Shown here: positions 34,277-44,821 of the stretch, piece after piece
Position numbering within the stretch: position 1 is the stretch's first letter
How the letters are laid out: each line of letters begins with the position of its first letter
Assembly (NCBI RefSeq): GCF_037893015.1
Contig: NC_133665.1
Span: 105,057,937-105,121,936 of the forward strand
Reading direction: 5' to 3'
Origin: Macrotis lagotis
Lineage: Eukaryota; Chordata; Mammalia; Peramelemorphia; Peramelidae
Length of the DNA: 64,000 bases
The notes under the pieces: generated by a model
Seen by the model: only the letters and a program-made list of their open reading frames with translations
Told to the model about the DNA's origin: nothing
Database searches by the model: none
Made by a program: the position numbers and the translations under genes

Positions 34277-34615
34277 ATTCAGCTTCAATGTGGGACCAAA
34301 CGGCTTCTCTCTTTTTCTCACTGGTTAAATGGAGTACACCCATGGTTAGTATGACTGGATTCTGAGATTTGGTCTTGGGATAAGGTGAACTCTGGCCCCA
34401 GCTCCAGAAGTAGAAGGAAAGAGGGTCATCCAGGTTTCCACAGTAGGTCTAAGGCAAATATGGAATAGAATGGAAATATATTAAATCCTTATTATATGCC
34501 AAGTGGTATTAGAGAGGGAGTAAGAGACCTGAGGGTTGGGATAATGGCAGGGTCTGGGCTACTTCTTTCTGGGGTGAGAATGGGAAGGTCAACAACTAGT
34601 CAAGATTAAACATGG

Positions 34616-35262
34616 AGGAAGGATTTGCATGAACTGATGCTGAGCAAGATGAGCAGAACCAGATAAACACTGTACACCCTAACAGCAACATGGGGGTGAT
34701 GCTCAACCTTGATGGACTTGCTCATTCCATCAGTGCAACAGTCAGGGACAATTTTGGGCTGTCTGCGATGGAGAATACTATCTGTATCTAGAAAAAAGAA
34801 TTGTGGAGTTTAAACAAAGACCAAAGACTTACCTTTAATTTATTATTTTTGTTTTTTTGTTGTTGTTGTTGTTGTTGTTTTAGGTTTTTGCAAGGCAAAT
34901 GGGGTTAAGTGGCTTGCCCAAGGCCACACAGCTAGGTAATTATTAAATGTCTGAGACCGGATTTGAACCCAGGTACTCCTGACTCCAGGGCCGGTGCTTT
35001 ATCCATTGCGCCACCTAGCCGCCCCATTACCTTTAATTTAGAAAAAAAAAGTTATCTTATTATATAATTTTGCTATCTCTTATACTTTATTTTTCTTCCT
35101 TAAGGATATGATTACTCTCTCATCACATTCAACTTAGTTCAATGTATACCATGGAAACAATGTAAAGACCAACAGACTGCCTTCTGTGGGGGGTGGGGGG
35201 AAGGAAGCAAAGATTAGGGGAAAAATTGTAAAACTCAAATAAAATCTTAAAAAAAAAAGATT
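34616..35262 (+). mobile_element. 5'-truncated young L1 3' end
   Basis: From GGATTTGCATGAACTGATGC through the 3' UTR to an A tail; same subfamily as 17.6 and 53.8 kb. A SINE is inserted within it. Confidence 0.88.
34843..35026 (-). mobile_element. tRNA-derived SINE inside the L1 3' UTR
   Basis: TTACCTTTAATTTA occurs on both sides (34829, 35027); GTT repeats lie in its T-rich end. Confidence 0.93.
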
Positions 35263-36440
35263 AAACATGGAACTAGATTTTTTTGCCCCATAAGACCACC
35301 CAAACACTTGGTAGTAATGCATACATTTATTAATTTTCCTAAAACCATGTCTTATATGACATAAAACTCATGTGCAAGCTGGGTGTCAGTCAGTCCTGAA
35401 AGGATGGTTGATAAAAGTACAATTCATCAATGTGGCATGCATCCATTCTATCCTTGAGGGGAGGAATTGGACATGGGTTTTGAAAGTTGGGTCAGATATT
35501 TCAAAGATTGGATGAGGGAAAAAAGCTAGACAGATTTATACCAATGTTGCCTTTTTAAAAGGACTCCCAAGTCCATATCTCTTGCCCTGTGCTCTCATTA
35601 GCATTCCAAACCTATATTTTCATCTCTAAGCCATTTCTAATTGTGGGTTGTGATGGAAAGCTCTCTCTGACTCAGAATCTTCCCCTTGTCAACTGATCTC
35701 AATTTGATCCCCCTTCCTGCTAATAACTGGTTTCCAAGACTAGAATTCAATAATATGTTTTTGACCTACCACTCACTCTTCCCCTACCCCCACCCCCATC
35801 ACCAGTGCTTTACCACAGTCTGTCATCATCATCATCATCATCACCACCACTACCACTACCAAGTCATTATCTAAACTCTCCAATAACTCTATATCTCCTT
35901 CAGTTTGAGCTTTCTTGTTCTCCCTTCAATTATCACTGATTGCCCCTTTCCTTATTCACATAAATAACTTACTTTTCCATAAGCTTATTAAAGCATAAAT
36001 GTAACAGTGCCTCCTTTCTCTAGCATTTTAAAATTTTTGGAAACACTTTTACATATATTCTTGTATTAGTACTTAAATTAGCTCCTTGGGGTAGATGATC
36101 CTCTTTTTATAGGTATGGAGACTAAGGTGCAGAGAAGTGTACATTTTAACAATGACTTTTTTATTCATTTTTATAGTATATTTTAGCATTCATTTTTGTA
36201 AAATTCTCTCTATCCTCCCTAAGATAGCAAGTAATCTAATATAGGTTATACATGTACAGTCATTAACAATAACTTCACAATATATTCCTCAGGTAAATGA
36301 TTTCTGATGCTTCTTTGTGGCATGAAGGTATCTTGGGTTCTCAAAGACCTATACTCATTCAGGGCAGGTTCTCTGCAGCCAGAAAGGACTTGCACATCGG
36401 TCTGCTCTTGGTCAGGGAATAACTTTTTTTTTTTTTTGTG
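35263..36440. other. No gene; CAT/CAC trinucleotide run
   Basis: No exon recognised. Includes a CAT/CAC trinucleotide run at 35824-35862 and a MIR-like tract near 36040-36150. Confidence 0.5.
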
Positions 36441-36444
36441 GCTT

Positions 36445-36598
36445 ATTTTTTTTTTTAGGTTTTTTGCAAGGCAATGGGGTTAAGTGGCTTGCCCAAGGCC
36501 ACACAGCTTAGCTAATTATTGTCTTGAGACTGGATTTGAACCCAGGTACTCCTGACTCCAGGGCCGGTGCTTTATTCACTGTGCCACCTAGCCGCCCC
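36445..36598 (-). mobile_element. tRNA-derived SINE (WSINE-like)
   Basis: TTTTTTGCAAGGCAATGGGG to CACCTAGCCGCCCC. Confidence 0.88.
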
Positions 36599-36886
36599 AA
36601 TGTGGCTATTTCTGAGAACAGCTCATGAAACAACTCGTCTGCTACAAGGTATAGAAGAATTGAGATCCCCATAAATGGAGAGTATGCTGACCTCCATGAT
36701 TTTATGGATTGTTGAAGGTTTGTTTTTAATATAATTAAATATATATATATATGAATATAATATAATATAATTAGTAATTTCAACAAAAAGGAAATAAGGA
36801 ATAAAATTCCATTTATACCTTTCCTCTGTATTTCTCACCAACTTTCTTCAGTCTCTATTTCAAATCCTTACAACATGCAAGGGGAG

Positions 36887-36969
36887 GGGGCAGCTAGATG
36901 GCGCAGTGGATAGAGCACTGGCCCTAGAGTCTGGAGGACCTGAGTGCAAATCCAACCTCAAGACACTTT
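36887..36969 (+). mobile_element. tRNA-derived SINE, 3' half missing
   Basis: GGGGGCAGCTAGATGGCGCA to CTCAAGACACTTTA, where it stops and a MIR-like tract (to about 37135) begins. Confidence 0.8.
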
Positions 36970-37178
36970 AAACATACTAGACCATTCTCACAACAAGCCT
37001 GGGAGTTAGGTGTGATTGAATTTTCCCCCTTTAACCAATGAAGTAACTGAGGCATAGATGGATTAAGTGTTATCACTCAGGGGTACACAAGCTATTCAGT
37101 GTCCTTACTTCAGGTCCAATGCTCTGTCTACTACCTAATTGTCATTGTTGAAATAGGCAAGGCAAGAGTTTTCTAACT

Positions 37179-37333
37179 GGGGCGGCTAGGTGGCGTAGTG
37201 GATAAAGTACCGGCCTTGGAGTCAGGAGTATTTGGGTTCAAATCCGGTCTCAGACACTTAATAATTACCTACCTGTGTGGCCTTGGGCAAGCCACTTAAC
37301 CCCATTTGCCTTGCAAAAACCTAAAAAAAAAAA
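37179..37333 (+). mobile_element. tRNA-derived SINE (WSINE-like)
   Basis: GGGGCGGCTAGGTGGCGTAG to an A tail; flanks GTTTTCTAACT and GTTGTCTAACT. Confidence 0.9.
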
Positions 37334-37869
37334 GTTGTCTAACTTAGGTTTGTGGCTATGTAAGTAGAGAAAAGGAACTGAATGTGAGTTGTTTTGAAAG
37401 TGGAATTGATGACTCAGTAACAATGGACGATTCTGTGGTTGTGAGCCTGAATGACTGGGAATAATGGTGCTCACCTTAATAAGAATGGGGAAGTTTGGAG
37501 GAGAGGTAGGTTTGTGTTCCATTTTGGACATGTTGTCTTTGAAGTGCCAATGGGGCAAGCAGAAGATAGCCAGTTTGTACAAAGTGGAGCTTGAGAAAAA
37601 TCAGGGCTAAACATAGGAATTTAGGAGTTAATTGCATAGAGATGATAGCTGAACCTGATAATCTGCTGTTCTAATTTTTTCTTCACTTTGTATTTATTCC
37701 TATAAATCAACATATTTCTTCGTATTCCTTCCCATTTTTCATTGTTTAATGCCTAAAGCATTAGTAAGCACTTAATACATACAAGATGGCTGACATTATA
37801 GCACAATAATAATACCTTGCATTGTTCTAGCTCTGGCACCAATTACAATTTACCACATAAATCATCTAT

Positions 37870-38345
37870 AGCTTTTTTCTTTTTATTTATTTGTTTTCTC
37901 TAACAATGTGCAATGGCAGTTTTCACCAACCATTTTTTTGGCAAGGTTTTGGATTTTACATTTTTCTCCCCCTCTCCCTTCCCTCCTTCCTCCTCCTGCC
38001 AGAAAGAAATCTAATATAGGCACTATTTTTTTTTAATTTTTAATTATGTTGAACATAGATCCAGGTTAATTATGTCATGAAAGAAGAATTAAATCCAAAT
38101 GGAAGAAAAAAAGCCATTAGAGAAAAAAATTACATAAAACAACTTTTAAAAATTGAAGATAGTAAGGTTTGGTCTTCATTTAAACTCCAGTTACTTCTCT
38201 GGATATGGATGGTATTTTCCATCACTAGTCTTAAAATTGTCTGATTATTATACTGATGAAATGAACAAGTCCATCATAATTGATCATCATCCATTGTTGT
38301 TAGGGTATACAATTTTATTCTGGTTCTGTATAGCTTTTCTCTTAC
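37870..38345 (-). mobile_element. L1 3' UTR on the minus strand
   Basis: Reads in reverse as the L1 3' end. GATGAAATGAACAAGTCCATC near 38257 (first 20 bases cited elsewhere in the + strand L1s as its complement) and TTGTTAGGGTATACAATTTT match the complement of the L1 at 55.0 kb. Confidence 0.7.
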
Positions 38346-38593
38346 AAAAAAATTAAGGCTGAGAAAAGTCAGATGAATTGCCCAAACTCTCAGAGCTAGT
38401 TAGTGGCAGAAAGACTGGGACCCATGTTTCCTGTTTTGCCCTGACTCTGGTACTCAGGAAGTCCAACCTTTCAGAACTTGATTCCTCATCTATAAAATGA
38501 ACAAGAAGGATTAAATCAGAAATTCTTAACTTAGTATCATGGAGTCTTTTGATACCACCTGCTGAAGCCCATAACTCCTTTCTCAGAATAATG

Positions 38594-38783
38594 TTTTTTT
38601 GTTTTTTTTTGTTTTTTTTTTAGTTTTTGCAAGGCAACGGGTTAAGTGGCTTGCCCAGGGCCACACAGCTAGGCAATTATTAAGTGTCTGAGCCCGGATT
38701 TGAACTCAGGTACTCCTGACCCCAGGGCCGGTGCTCTATCCATTGTACCACCTAGCTACCCCCACTGCACCACCTAGCTGCCC
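38594..38783 (-). mobile_element. tRNA-derived SINE with duplicated head
   Basis: Flanked by CAGAATAATG (38584, 38784). The head end CCACCTAGCTACCCC is followed by a second CCACCTAGCTGCCCC. Confidence 0.88.
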
Positions 38784-39786
38784 CAGAATAATGCTTTTTA
38801 ATGAATAAAGTAAAATGTAGAGATTACAAAGGAAACCAATTACATGGCAATAAAGATATAATTCCCTGAAATTTATGTGGACCCCTGATTAAGAAGCTTT
38901 CAACAAGATGATCTCTAAGGGCTGTTCTAGTTTTATAAATCTTTATCTTGTGAATCCTAGCCCCGGGGTAAATTGCACTACAACATGCTTCACCTTTAGT
39001 AAATATTATCTACTATGTACAGGGCCCTTTGGCAAAGACATTCTAAGCCCTGAGAAGGAAGCAGGCAATGGGACCAATCAAGTCTTGTCTCCCTGTTGGC
39101 CCTTAACATGCTTTACAAATCACATGTCTGGCTCCCTACTTTTGTACTCCTCATTACCCCTATGCAAATACCTCTTTCCCTATCCAAATTAAACCATTCT
39201 TCCAAAGCCCATTTCAAATACCACCTCCTTTAGGAAAGTTTCAGGATTACTACAGCCTTCCCTTGTTTGCTACTCCTGAGCTCTATTGTATTTGTAGTTT
39301 GTAACCCTCAATATCACAGTCTACTCGGTCCTGCTTCATTATATTCCCGTAACCATTTCTGCCATGAATTTTGCCTTTCCCACTAGATTGTGAGTCACCC
39401 TCTTCACCCAACAGGTTCCTCCCATTTGCTCTTTTCCTGTCTCCTTTACCACCCTCACCTAGTCATCCTGAGCACACAGGTGAATCCATACTGATTACAG
39501 TTAATTGAGCTCTGGTTTTGTTGTCAGAACAACCTAGATTTAAATTATGGTTCTTCTATTTATTAGTTATATGACCTTGGGCAAATTCTTTAACCTTTCT
39601 TAGTTTCTCCATGTTTAAAATAAGGGGCTTGGATCAGATGACTTCTAAAAATGTCTTCTATCTCAAAAGTCTGATTTTGTCCACCCTGACAAACTCCATC
39701 CTCCTTTTCCCTTTTGGTACCTTGCACTAGCCCAGGGGCCTGGCCACTGTCTTTTTCTAGTTCTGTGATAGCAAAACAAAGCTTTC
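38784..39786. other. No gene; old repeat traces
   Basis: The stretch 39150-39440 has the look of an L2-type tail (AAACCATTCTTCCAAAGCCC, TTAGGAAAGTTTCAGG). No exon seen. Confidence 0.4.
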
Positions 39787-40044
39787 TTTCATGCTGTTGA
39801 TCAGTCATTTTCAGTTGTGTCAGATCTTTGTAACCCCATCAGGGTTTGCTTGGCAAAGAATCAGGAATGTTTGGCACTTTCTTCTCCAGTTCCTTATACA
39901 GATGAGGAAACTGAGGCAAATAGGATTAAGTGATTTGCCCAGGGTCACAGAACTAGTAAATGTCAGAGACCAGATTTGAACTCAGGAAGACGTCTCCCTG
40001 ACTACAGGCCTTGAACTCTATTCACTAGGCCACCTAGCTCTTCT
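39787..40044 (-). mobile_element. Older tRNA-derived SINE with long 3' tail
   Basis: GTTGTGTCAGATCTTTGTAA, TTGCTTGGCAAAGAATCAGG, CAGATGAGGAAACTGAGGCA, ending CACCTAGCTCTT. Reverse counterpart of the element at 6906-7145. Confidence 0.75.
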
Positions 40045-40261
40045 CTGATGGCCTTTTGAAGTGATAGCCCTTCAAATTCTTGAAGATGGGGATCATATCT
40101 CCCTTGGTCTGCTCTTTTTGAAAAACAACCAAACAAAACCTTAAGCACACAAATATAGTATTTTAAAACCCAAAATGATTCTAAATGAACTCTGAATCTC
40201 CTTTTCAAACTACTTACTTTTAGAAATAAAAGCATATGATAATTGTTCATGTCACTTTCTT

Positions 40262-40367
40262 TTTTTTTGTTTCTAGGGTTTTTTTTTTGCAAGGCAATGG
40301 GGTTAAGTTGCTTGCCCAAGGCCACACAGCTAGGTAATTATTAAGTGTCTGAGGTCAGATTTGAACT
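40262..40367 (-). mobile_element. tRNA-derived SINE, head missing
   Basis: GCAAGGCAATGGGGTTAAGT to CAGATTTGAACT, where it stops against L1 sequence. Confidence 0.8.
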
Positions 40368-41280
40368 TTACACTTATCTTTGATCTTTGAATTGCTGAGA
40401 AGAGCTGAGTCTATCATCATTAATCATCACATAATATTGCTGTTAAGGTGTGTGCAATGATCTGCTGGTTCTGTTGACTTCCCTCAGCATCAATTCATGT
40501 AAATCTTTCAAGGTTTTTCTGAAATCTGCCTGCTCATGATTTCTTTCAAAACAATAGTGTTCCATCACATTAATATATACCATGATTTGTTGAGCCATTC
40601 CCAATTGATGGACATCCCTTCAATTTCAAAATTTTTGCCACTACAAAAAAAGCTGTTATTAATATATTTTGTACATATGGGTCTTTCCCCTCTTTTTTAA
40701 GTGATCTCTTTGGAATGCAGATCTAGTAGTGGTATTGCTGGATCAAAGATCAAAAACATTTTAAAAAAATGTTTCACTGCCCCTCTTTTGAGGGGGCATC
40801 ATTATTGATAACCACTACCACTCTCAATTAAAAACTTAAAGGAAAATAAATGCTTGTAATAAGTAAGCAGAGTTAAAACTGAATCCAAACAATCCAAACT
40901 AATCTGTATTCGAGACTATATCTCTAAATTATGTATCCTTCAACTCTCTGTCTCTAACATTGCTTCATCAGAGGACCTCGGGAGACATGGTGGGTCAGTT
41001 CATCAATCAGTCTCTAAGGCTTACAAAGTTATTTCTTGTTTTTTTGTTGTTTACAATGTTATCCTTGTGTAAAGTATTCTGATTTTGCTCATATCACTGC
41101 ATCCCTTGAAGTTACTTAGGAGTCTCTAAAATTGTCTTTTAGGTCATTCTTTTTATATTGTAATAATATCCCATTACATTTTCATACTGAAATTTGTTCA
41201 GCTATTCCCCAGTTGTCAAAGAAGCAATCAAATAGTCTAATTATAGAATCATAGTCTAATTGAAAAAACAGGAACTTTTA
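40368..41280 (-). mobile_element. L1 3' region fragments on the minus strand
   Basis: CATTCCCAATTGATGGACAT (40598) and TGGTATTGCTGGATCAAAG (40730) are complements of the L1 ORF2 end. A second, more worn copy with TTCAGCTATTCCCCAGTTGT lies at about 41030-41230. Confidence 0.7.
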
Positions 41281-41500
41281 ATTTTTTAAAAATTTTTTTA
41301 TTTTGTCATCTCCAGGCTAGGGATCCCCTAGCTCCTTCGACCAGAATCATATGGCATGTTCTCCTGTGCACACTGCAGTCTGATCATCCTCTAGATGAAC
41401 TTTAAAATGTATCATGTCCTTCCTAAAGTGTGACCCCGAAGCTGAGCACAGTACTCCAGGTGTGGCTTCACTAGGACATTGTACAATGACACTTATTACC

Positions 41501-41640
41501 TGTTTTTGTTTGTTTTTGGAGGTAACGGGGGTTAATCGACTTTCCCAAGGTCATATGGCAATTAAGTGTCTTGAGATCTCATTTCAGCTCAGGTCCCCTG
41601 TGCTTTGGGCCATTGCTCTATCTATTGTACCACCCTGCCC
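41501..41640 (-). mobile_element. Diverged tRNA-derived SINE
   Basis: GGAGGTAACGGGGGTTAATC to TTGTACCACCCTGCCC; clearly older than its neighbour. Confidence 0.65.
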
Positions 41641-41691
41641 TACTATCACCTTCTCTTGCCTCTCTGGAAAATCTAGGATAGCATTACCTTT

Positions 41692-41848
41692 TTTTTTTTT
41701 TAAGGTTTTTTGCAAGTTAAATGGCATTAAGTGGCTTGCCCAAGGCCACGCAGCTAGGTAATTATTAAGTGTCTGAGACTGGATTTGAACCCAGGTACTC
41801 CTGACTCCAGGGCCAGTGCTTTATCCACTGTGCCACCTAGCCACCCCA
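41692..41848 (-). mobile_element. tRNA-derived SINE (WSINE-like)
   Basis: Flanked by GCATTACCTTTTT (41681 and 41849). Confidence 0.92.
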
Positions 41849-42975
41849 GCATTACCTTTTTTTGATTATCTGTTTAAATAGGATGCAGGAGGCTTAGTGA
41901 AGATGGGGCCACTCTCAGAATCAGAAGACCAGAGTTCAAGTTGTGATCAGCTATCTTTGGTAAATCACTCCACCTCTTAGAGGACTCTAGATAAAGACCA
42001 AGTCTTCAAACCTTGAAGACTTAGTGTTATCCTTGAACCTTCTCACATATTCAATCATTTGCCAAATATTACTATTTTACCTCCCCAATATCTTGCACCC
42101 AACCTTTTTATTTACTGCCATACCCCAGTTCAGACCCTTACTACCTTTTGACTGGACCATCACCATGACCCCCATTTGGTCTCTTTGTCTCAAGTCTTTG
42201 CCTGCTCCAGTCCCTCCTATACATGGCTACCAAAGTAATTTTCTTGAATTGAAAATTTGGCCATGTTACTCTTCTACTCAATGAATGCTAGTAGCTCCAT
42301 AGTGCCTCTAGGATCAACTTGAAACATCTTGGTTTGTTCTTTTTTTTCAAGTTGGATGAATAGCTTTTGTTTTTACATTATACCTATATCCCCCCCCCCC
42401 CCATATTCGTCTTCTTTTTTTTAGCTTTCTTTTTCTTATAACAGATTTTTTTAAAAGAAAGAAAAAATCAGCAAAACCAGTGAACATATGTAAAAACTTG
42501 GGCATGATATACAATATTCCACACCTATTGATTCCTACCGCTGCAAAAGAATGGAGGTGTCTTCTCCCATCTTTTCTACGGGCAATAAGTTTGTCCTTTA
42601 AAATTTGTTGACATTTTGTTTCACTTGTTCTACGGTGGCTGTTCCTTCCATTTATGTTGTTGTAGCTGTCGTGTATATTGTTTTCTTGGTTCAGCTTAAT
42701 TCACTTTGCACCATCCATTTGGCTTTTAAAACAATTCACAACCTGGACCCATTTAGTGTTTTTAGCCACCGTACAGATGCTTCTCTTTTTTTGTAGTCTT
42801 CCTCTAGACAGACCTCCTCTCTGCCTTTCACACATAGCACTCTCATTTCCCTTGTCTCAGGGCAAAATGACTCTCCCCAAAGTCATTCCTTCTTCACTTT
42901 ACCAAATCCTTTGATTCCTTCAAGATAGGGTTCAATCATCACCTTCTCCGTGAAGCCTTTCTTGGTTCTGGGAAT
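41849..42975. other. No gene; LINE remnants
   Basis: 42010-42325 resembles an L2/CR1-clade end (compare 7.9 and 56.1 kb). 42340-42730 resembles an L1 3' UTR on the minus strand. 42830-42970 is again L2-like. Confidence 0.45.
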
Positions 42976-43607
42976 TGTTAGTGAAGTACCATATTAATAC
43001 TTGTGTAACCACTGTATAAAGGGGGTCCATGACACTTTTCTGGGTCCTGAGAAATTCCCTAGAAAAACAGTTTGGCTATGCTCCTAAGTCTGGGAACATC
43101 CTGACAGGGCTAAAATAGTTGACCCTTGAGAGTCAGGAGATATACCATCAATTCTATCTGAGACTCATCTAATGGTCTTGTTAACCTAATCCTGTTGCTG
43201 TTTCTGTAATATTCCTGCTCCCTCCTAAAACTGCCTCTCCTGGTGCAGCTGAAGCGGTGAGATAGTAAACTCCACCCGACCTAAGTCTCCCTGATGGCAC
43301 TGACCTGGACCACCAGACACAGGTTAAGACCTAAGGCAGATCCTGACCCCCTTCCCTCCTTTATGGGCCTCCTATCCATATATGTTACATGTGTGCAACC
43401 GTCTGACAAGGAACTATCTCTAACTGCTATCTGGGCTTCTGTCCCCTGCTTGCTCACATACCCCGGCCCTCAAAATACTATAAAACCTTGCTCATTCTAT
43501 TCTCAGGTTGTTAGATTGGGGTTTTCATCCTTAGCAACCCCCGAGGTAAATACGTTCTATTCTAAATTTCGTTTGGTCTCCAACTCGCTTTTTTGGGGTA
43601 CAATACA
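42976..43607 (+). mobile_element. Probable solo LTR upstream of KLHDC8B
   Basis: Retrovirus-type LTR fossil of about 630 bp running from TG to CA, with a TATA box (ACTATAAAACC, near 43479) and a T/G-rich end. No internal retroviral genes lie beside it, and flanking duplications are not clear. Family not identified; borders are approximate. Confidence 0.5.
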
Positions 43608-44164
43608 GTACTTTTCTCTTGTTTTCGTTTTGCGTTTATTCTGTATTTTCTATCGGCTTATATGTGCACAGTTGGCTCTCGGAAGGTCAACTGGAGAAAA
43701 GATTTTGGGTTTTTTTGTCTTCCTGAGCGCAGTGGCCACTGCGGGGCCCGCAATGATTGCTCGGTGAATACTTGTTGATGGATGGACTGCCGAGCCGGAC
43801 GGCGGAGGCCCCGGCGCGCCTCTGCGGGGTCCCGCCGCGCCGCCGCCGCCTCTCAGGCTTTGGGGGGAGGAAGGCGCCCAAGTAACCGGGGCGGCGCCGC
43901 AGCCGCAGCCCGGCTCCTCGGGGGGAACAGGGGAGGACGCCCCCAAGGGGGGAGTGGGGAGGCTGGGGGAGGGCGGGCCTCCGGGCAGTCACGGTCCGGC
44001 TTGGGGCCGGCGGGACCCCTCAGGCAGCAGGGCCGCCCCGTTCCCGCCGGCGCTCCCCGGGGACTGCGGGCCCGAAGCCTCAGCCCGCTGCCCCCTCCAC
44101 GTGGGCAGCCGCCGTGGGGCCGCTAGGGGGCGCGCCGCCGCCGCTCCGGCCCGGCCCCGCTCCT

Positions 44165-44297
44165 CCTCCCGCCGCGGCCCCGCCCCCTGCTCCCGCCGCG
44201 GCCCCGCCCCCTGCTCCCGCCGCGGCCCCGCCCCCTGCTCCCGCCGCGGCCCCGCCCCCGCCTCCCGCCGCGGCCCCGCCCCCTCCCGCCGCCCCGG
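44165..44297 (+). repeat. 24-bp GC-box tandem repeat in the KLHDC8B promoter
   Basis: About five imperfect units of CCGCGGCCCCGCCCCCTGCTCC follow one another, the last ones losing a few bases. Each unit carries a CCCCGCCCC box, so the array is a cluster of evenly spaced potential Sp1-type sites. Confidence 0.8.
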
Positions 44298-44771
44298 CGG
44301 ACCAAGGGTTAAGGCGCCGCATGGCGCCCCCGGAGCCGCCGAAGGCTGGGGGCGGGAGGGGGCCGCCGGGGAGGGGGCGGGCCTGGGCCCGGGCCCGCCC
44401 CCTCTGCCCGCCCCGCTCGGCTCGGGGCTGCGGGCCGGCGCCTGGCAGAGCCCCGTCCGGACAGCTCGGCGGCGGGGCCGGGGCCGGGCCCTCCTCGGGC
44501 GGCTTGGCCGGGCGCCTCCTCGGTGCGGGCCCCGGCTCGGCCCCGCGGCGCTCCCCCCCGCCCTCCCCCGGGGGCCCGGGGCTCCCCGGCTCGGGACACC
44601 CCGACGCTGCCCCGGGAGGTGGGCGGGCTGCGCGCGCAGCCCCGCCGCCGCCGCCTCCCGCTCCCCGACTTTCTTCCAGGCAGAGCCCCGGGGCCCCCCC
44701 GTCCGGCCCGGGCCGCGGCGGCTCGGCCCCGCTCCCTGAGGCGCCCCCCGAGCCCGGGGCTCCGCCGGGTC

Positions 44772-44813
44772 ATGGCCCGGGGCCGGCCGCCGCTCGCCGC
44801 GCCCCCCGAGTGA
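44772..44813 (+). promoter_or_regulatory. Upstream ORF in the KLHDC8B leader
   Basis: A 13-codon ORF (MARGRPPLAAPPE, then TGA) begins in a good context (G at -3, G at +4). It ends 8 nt before the KLHDC8B ATG and is in a different frame. If transcription starts upstream it would be expected to lower initiation at the main ATG. Confidence 0.6.
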
Positions 44814-44821
44814 GCCCAGCC

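Noticed and set aside
4385-41848. SINE heads as possible tRNA genes
   Set aside because: They keep only tRNA-like promoter traces, have no cloverleaf or anticodon arm worth scoring, and end in A tails with target duplications.
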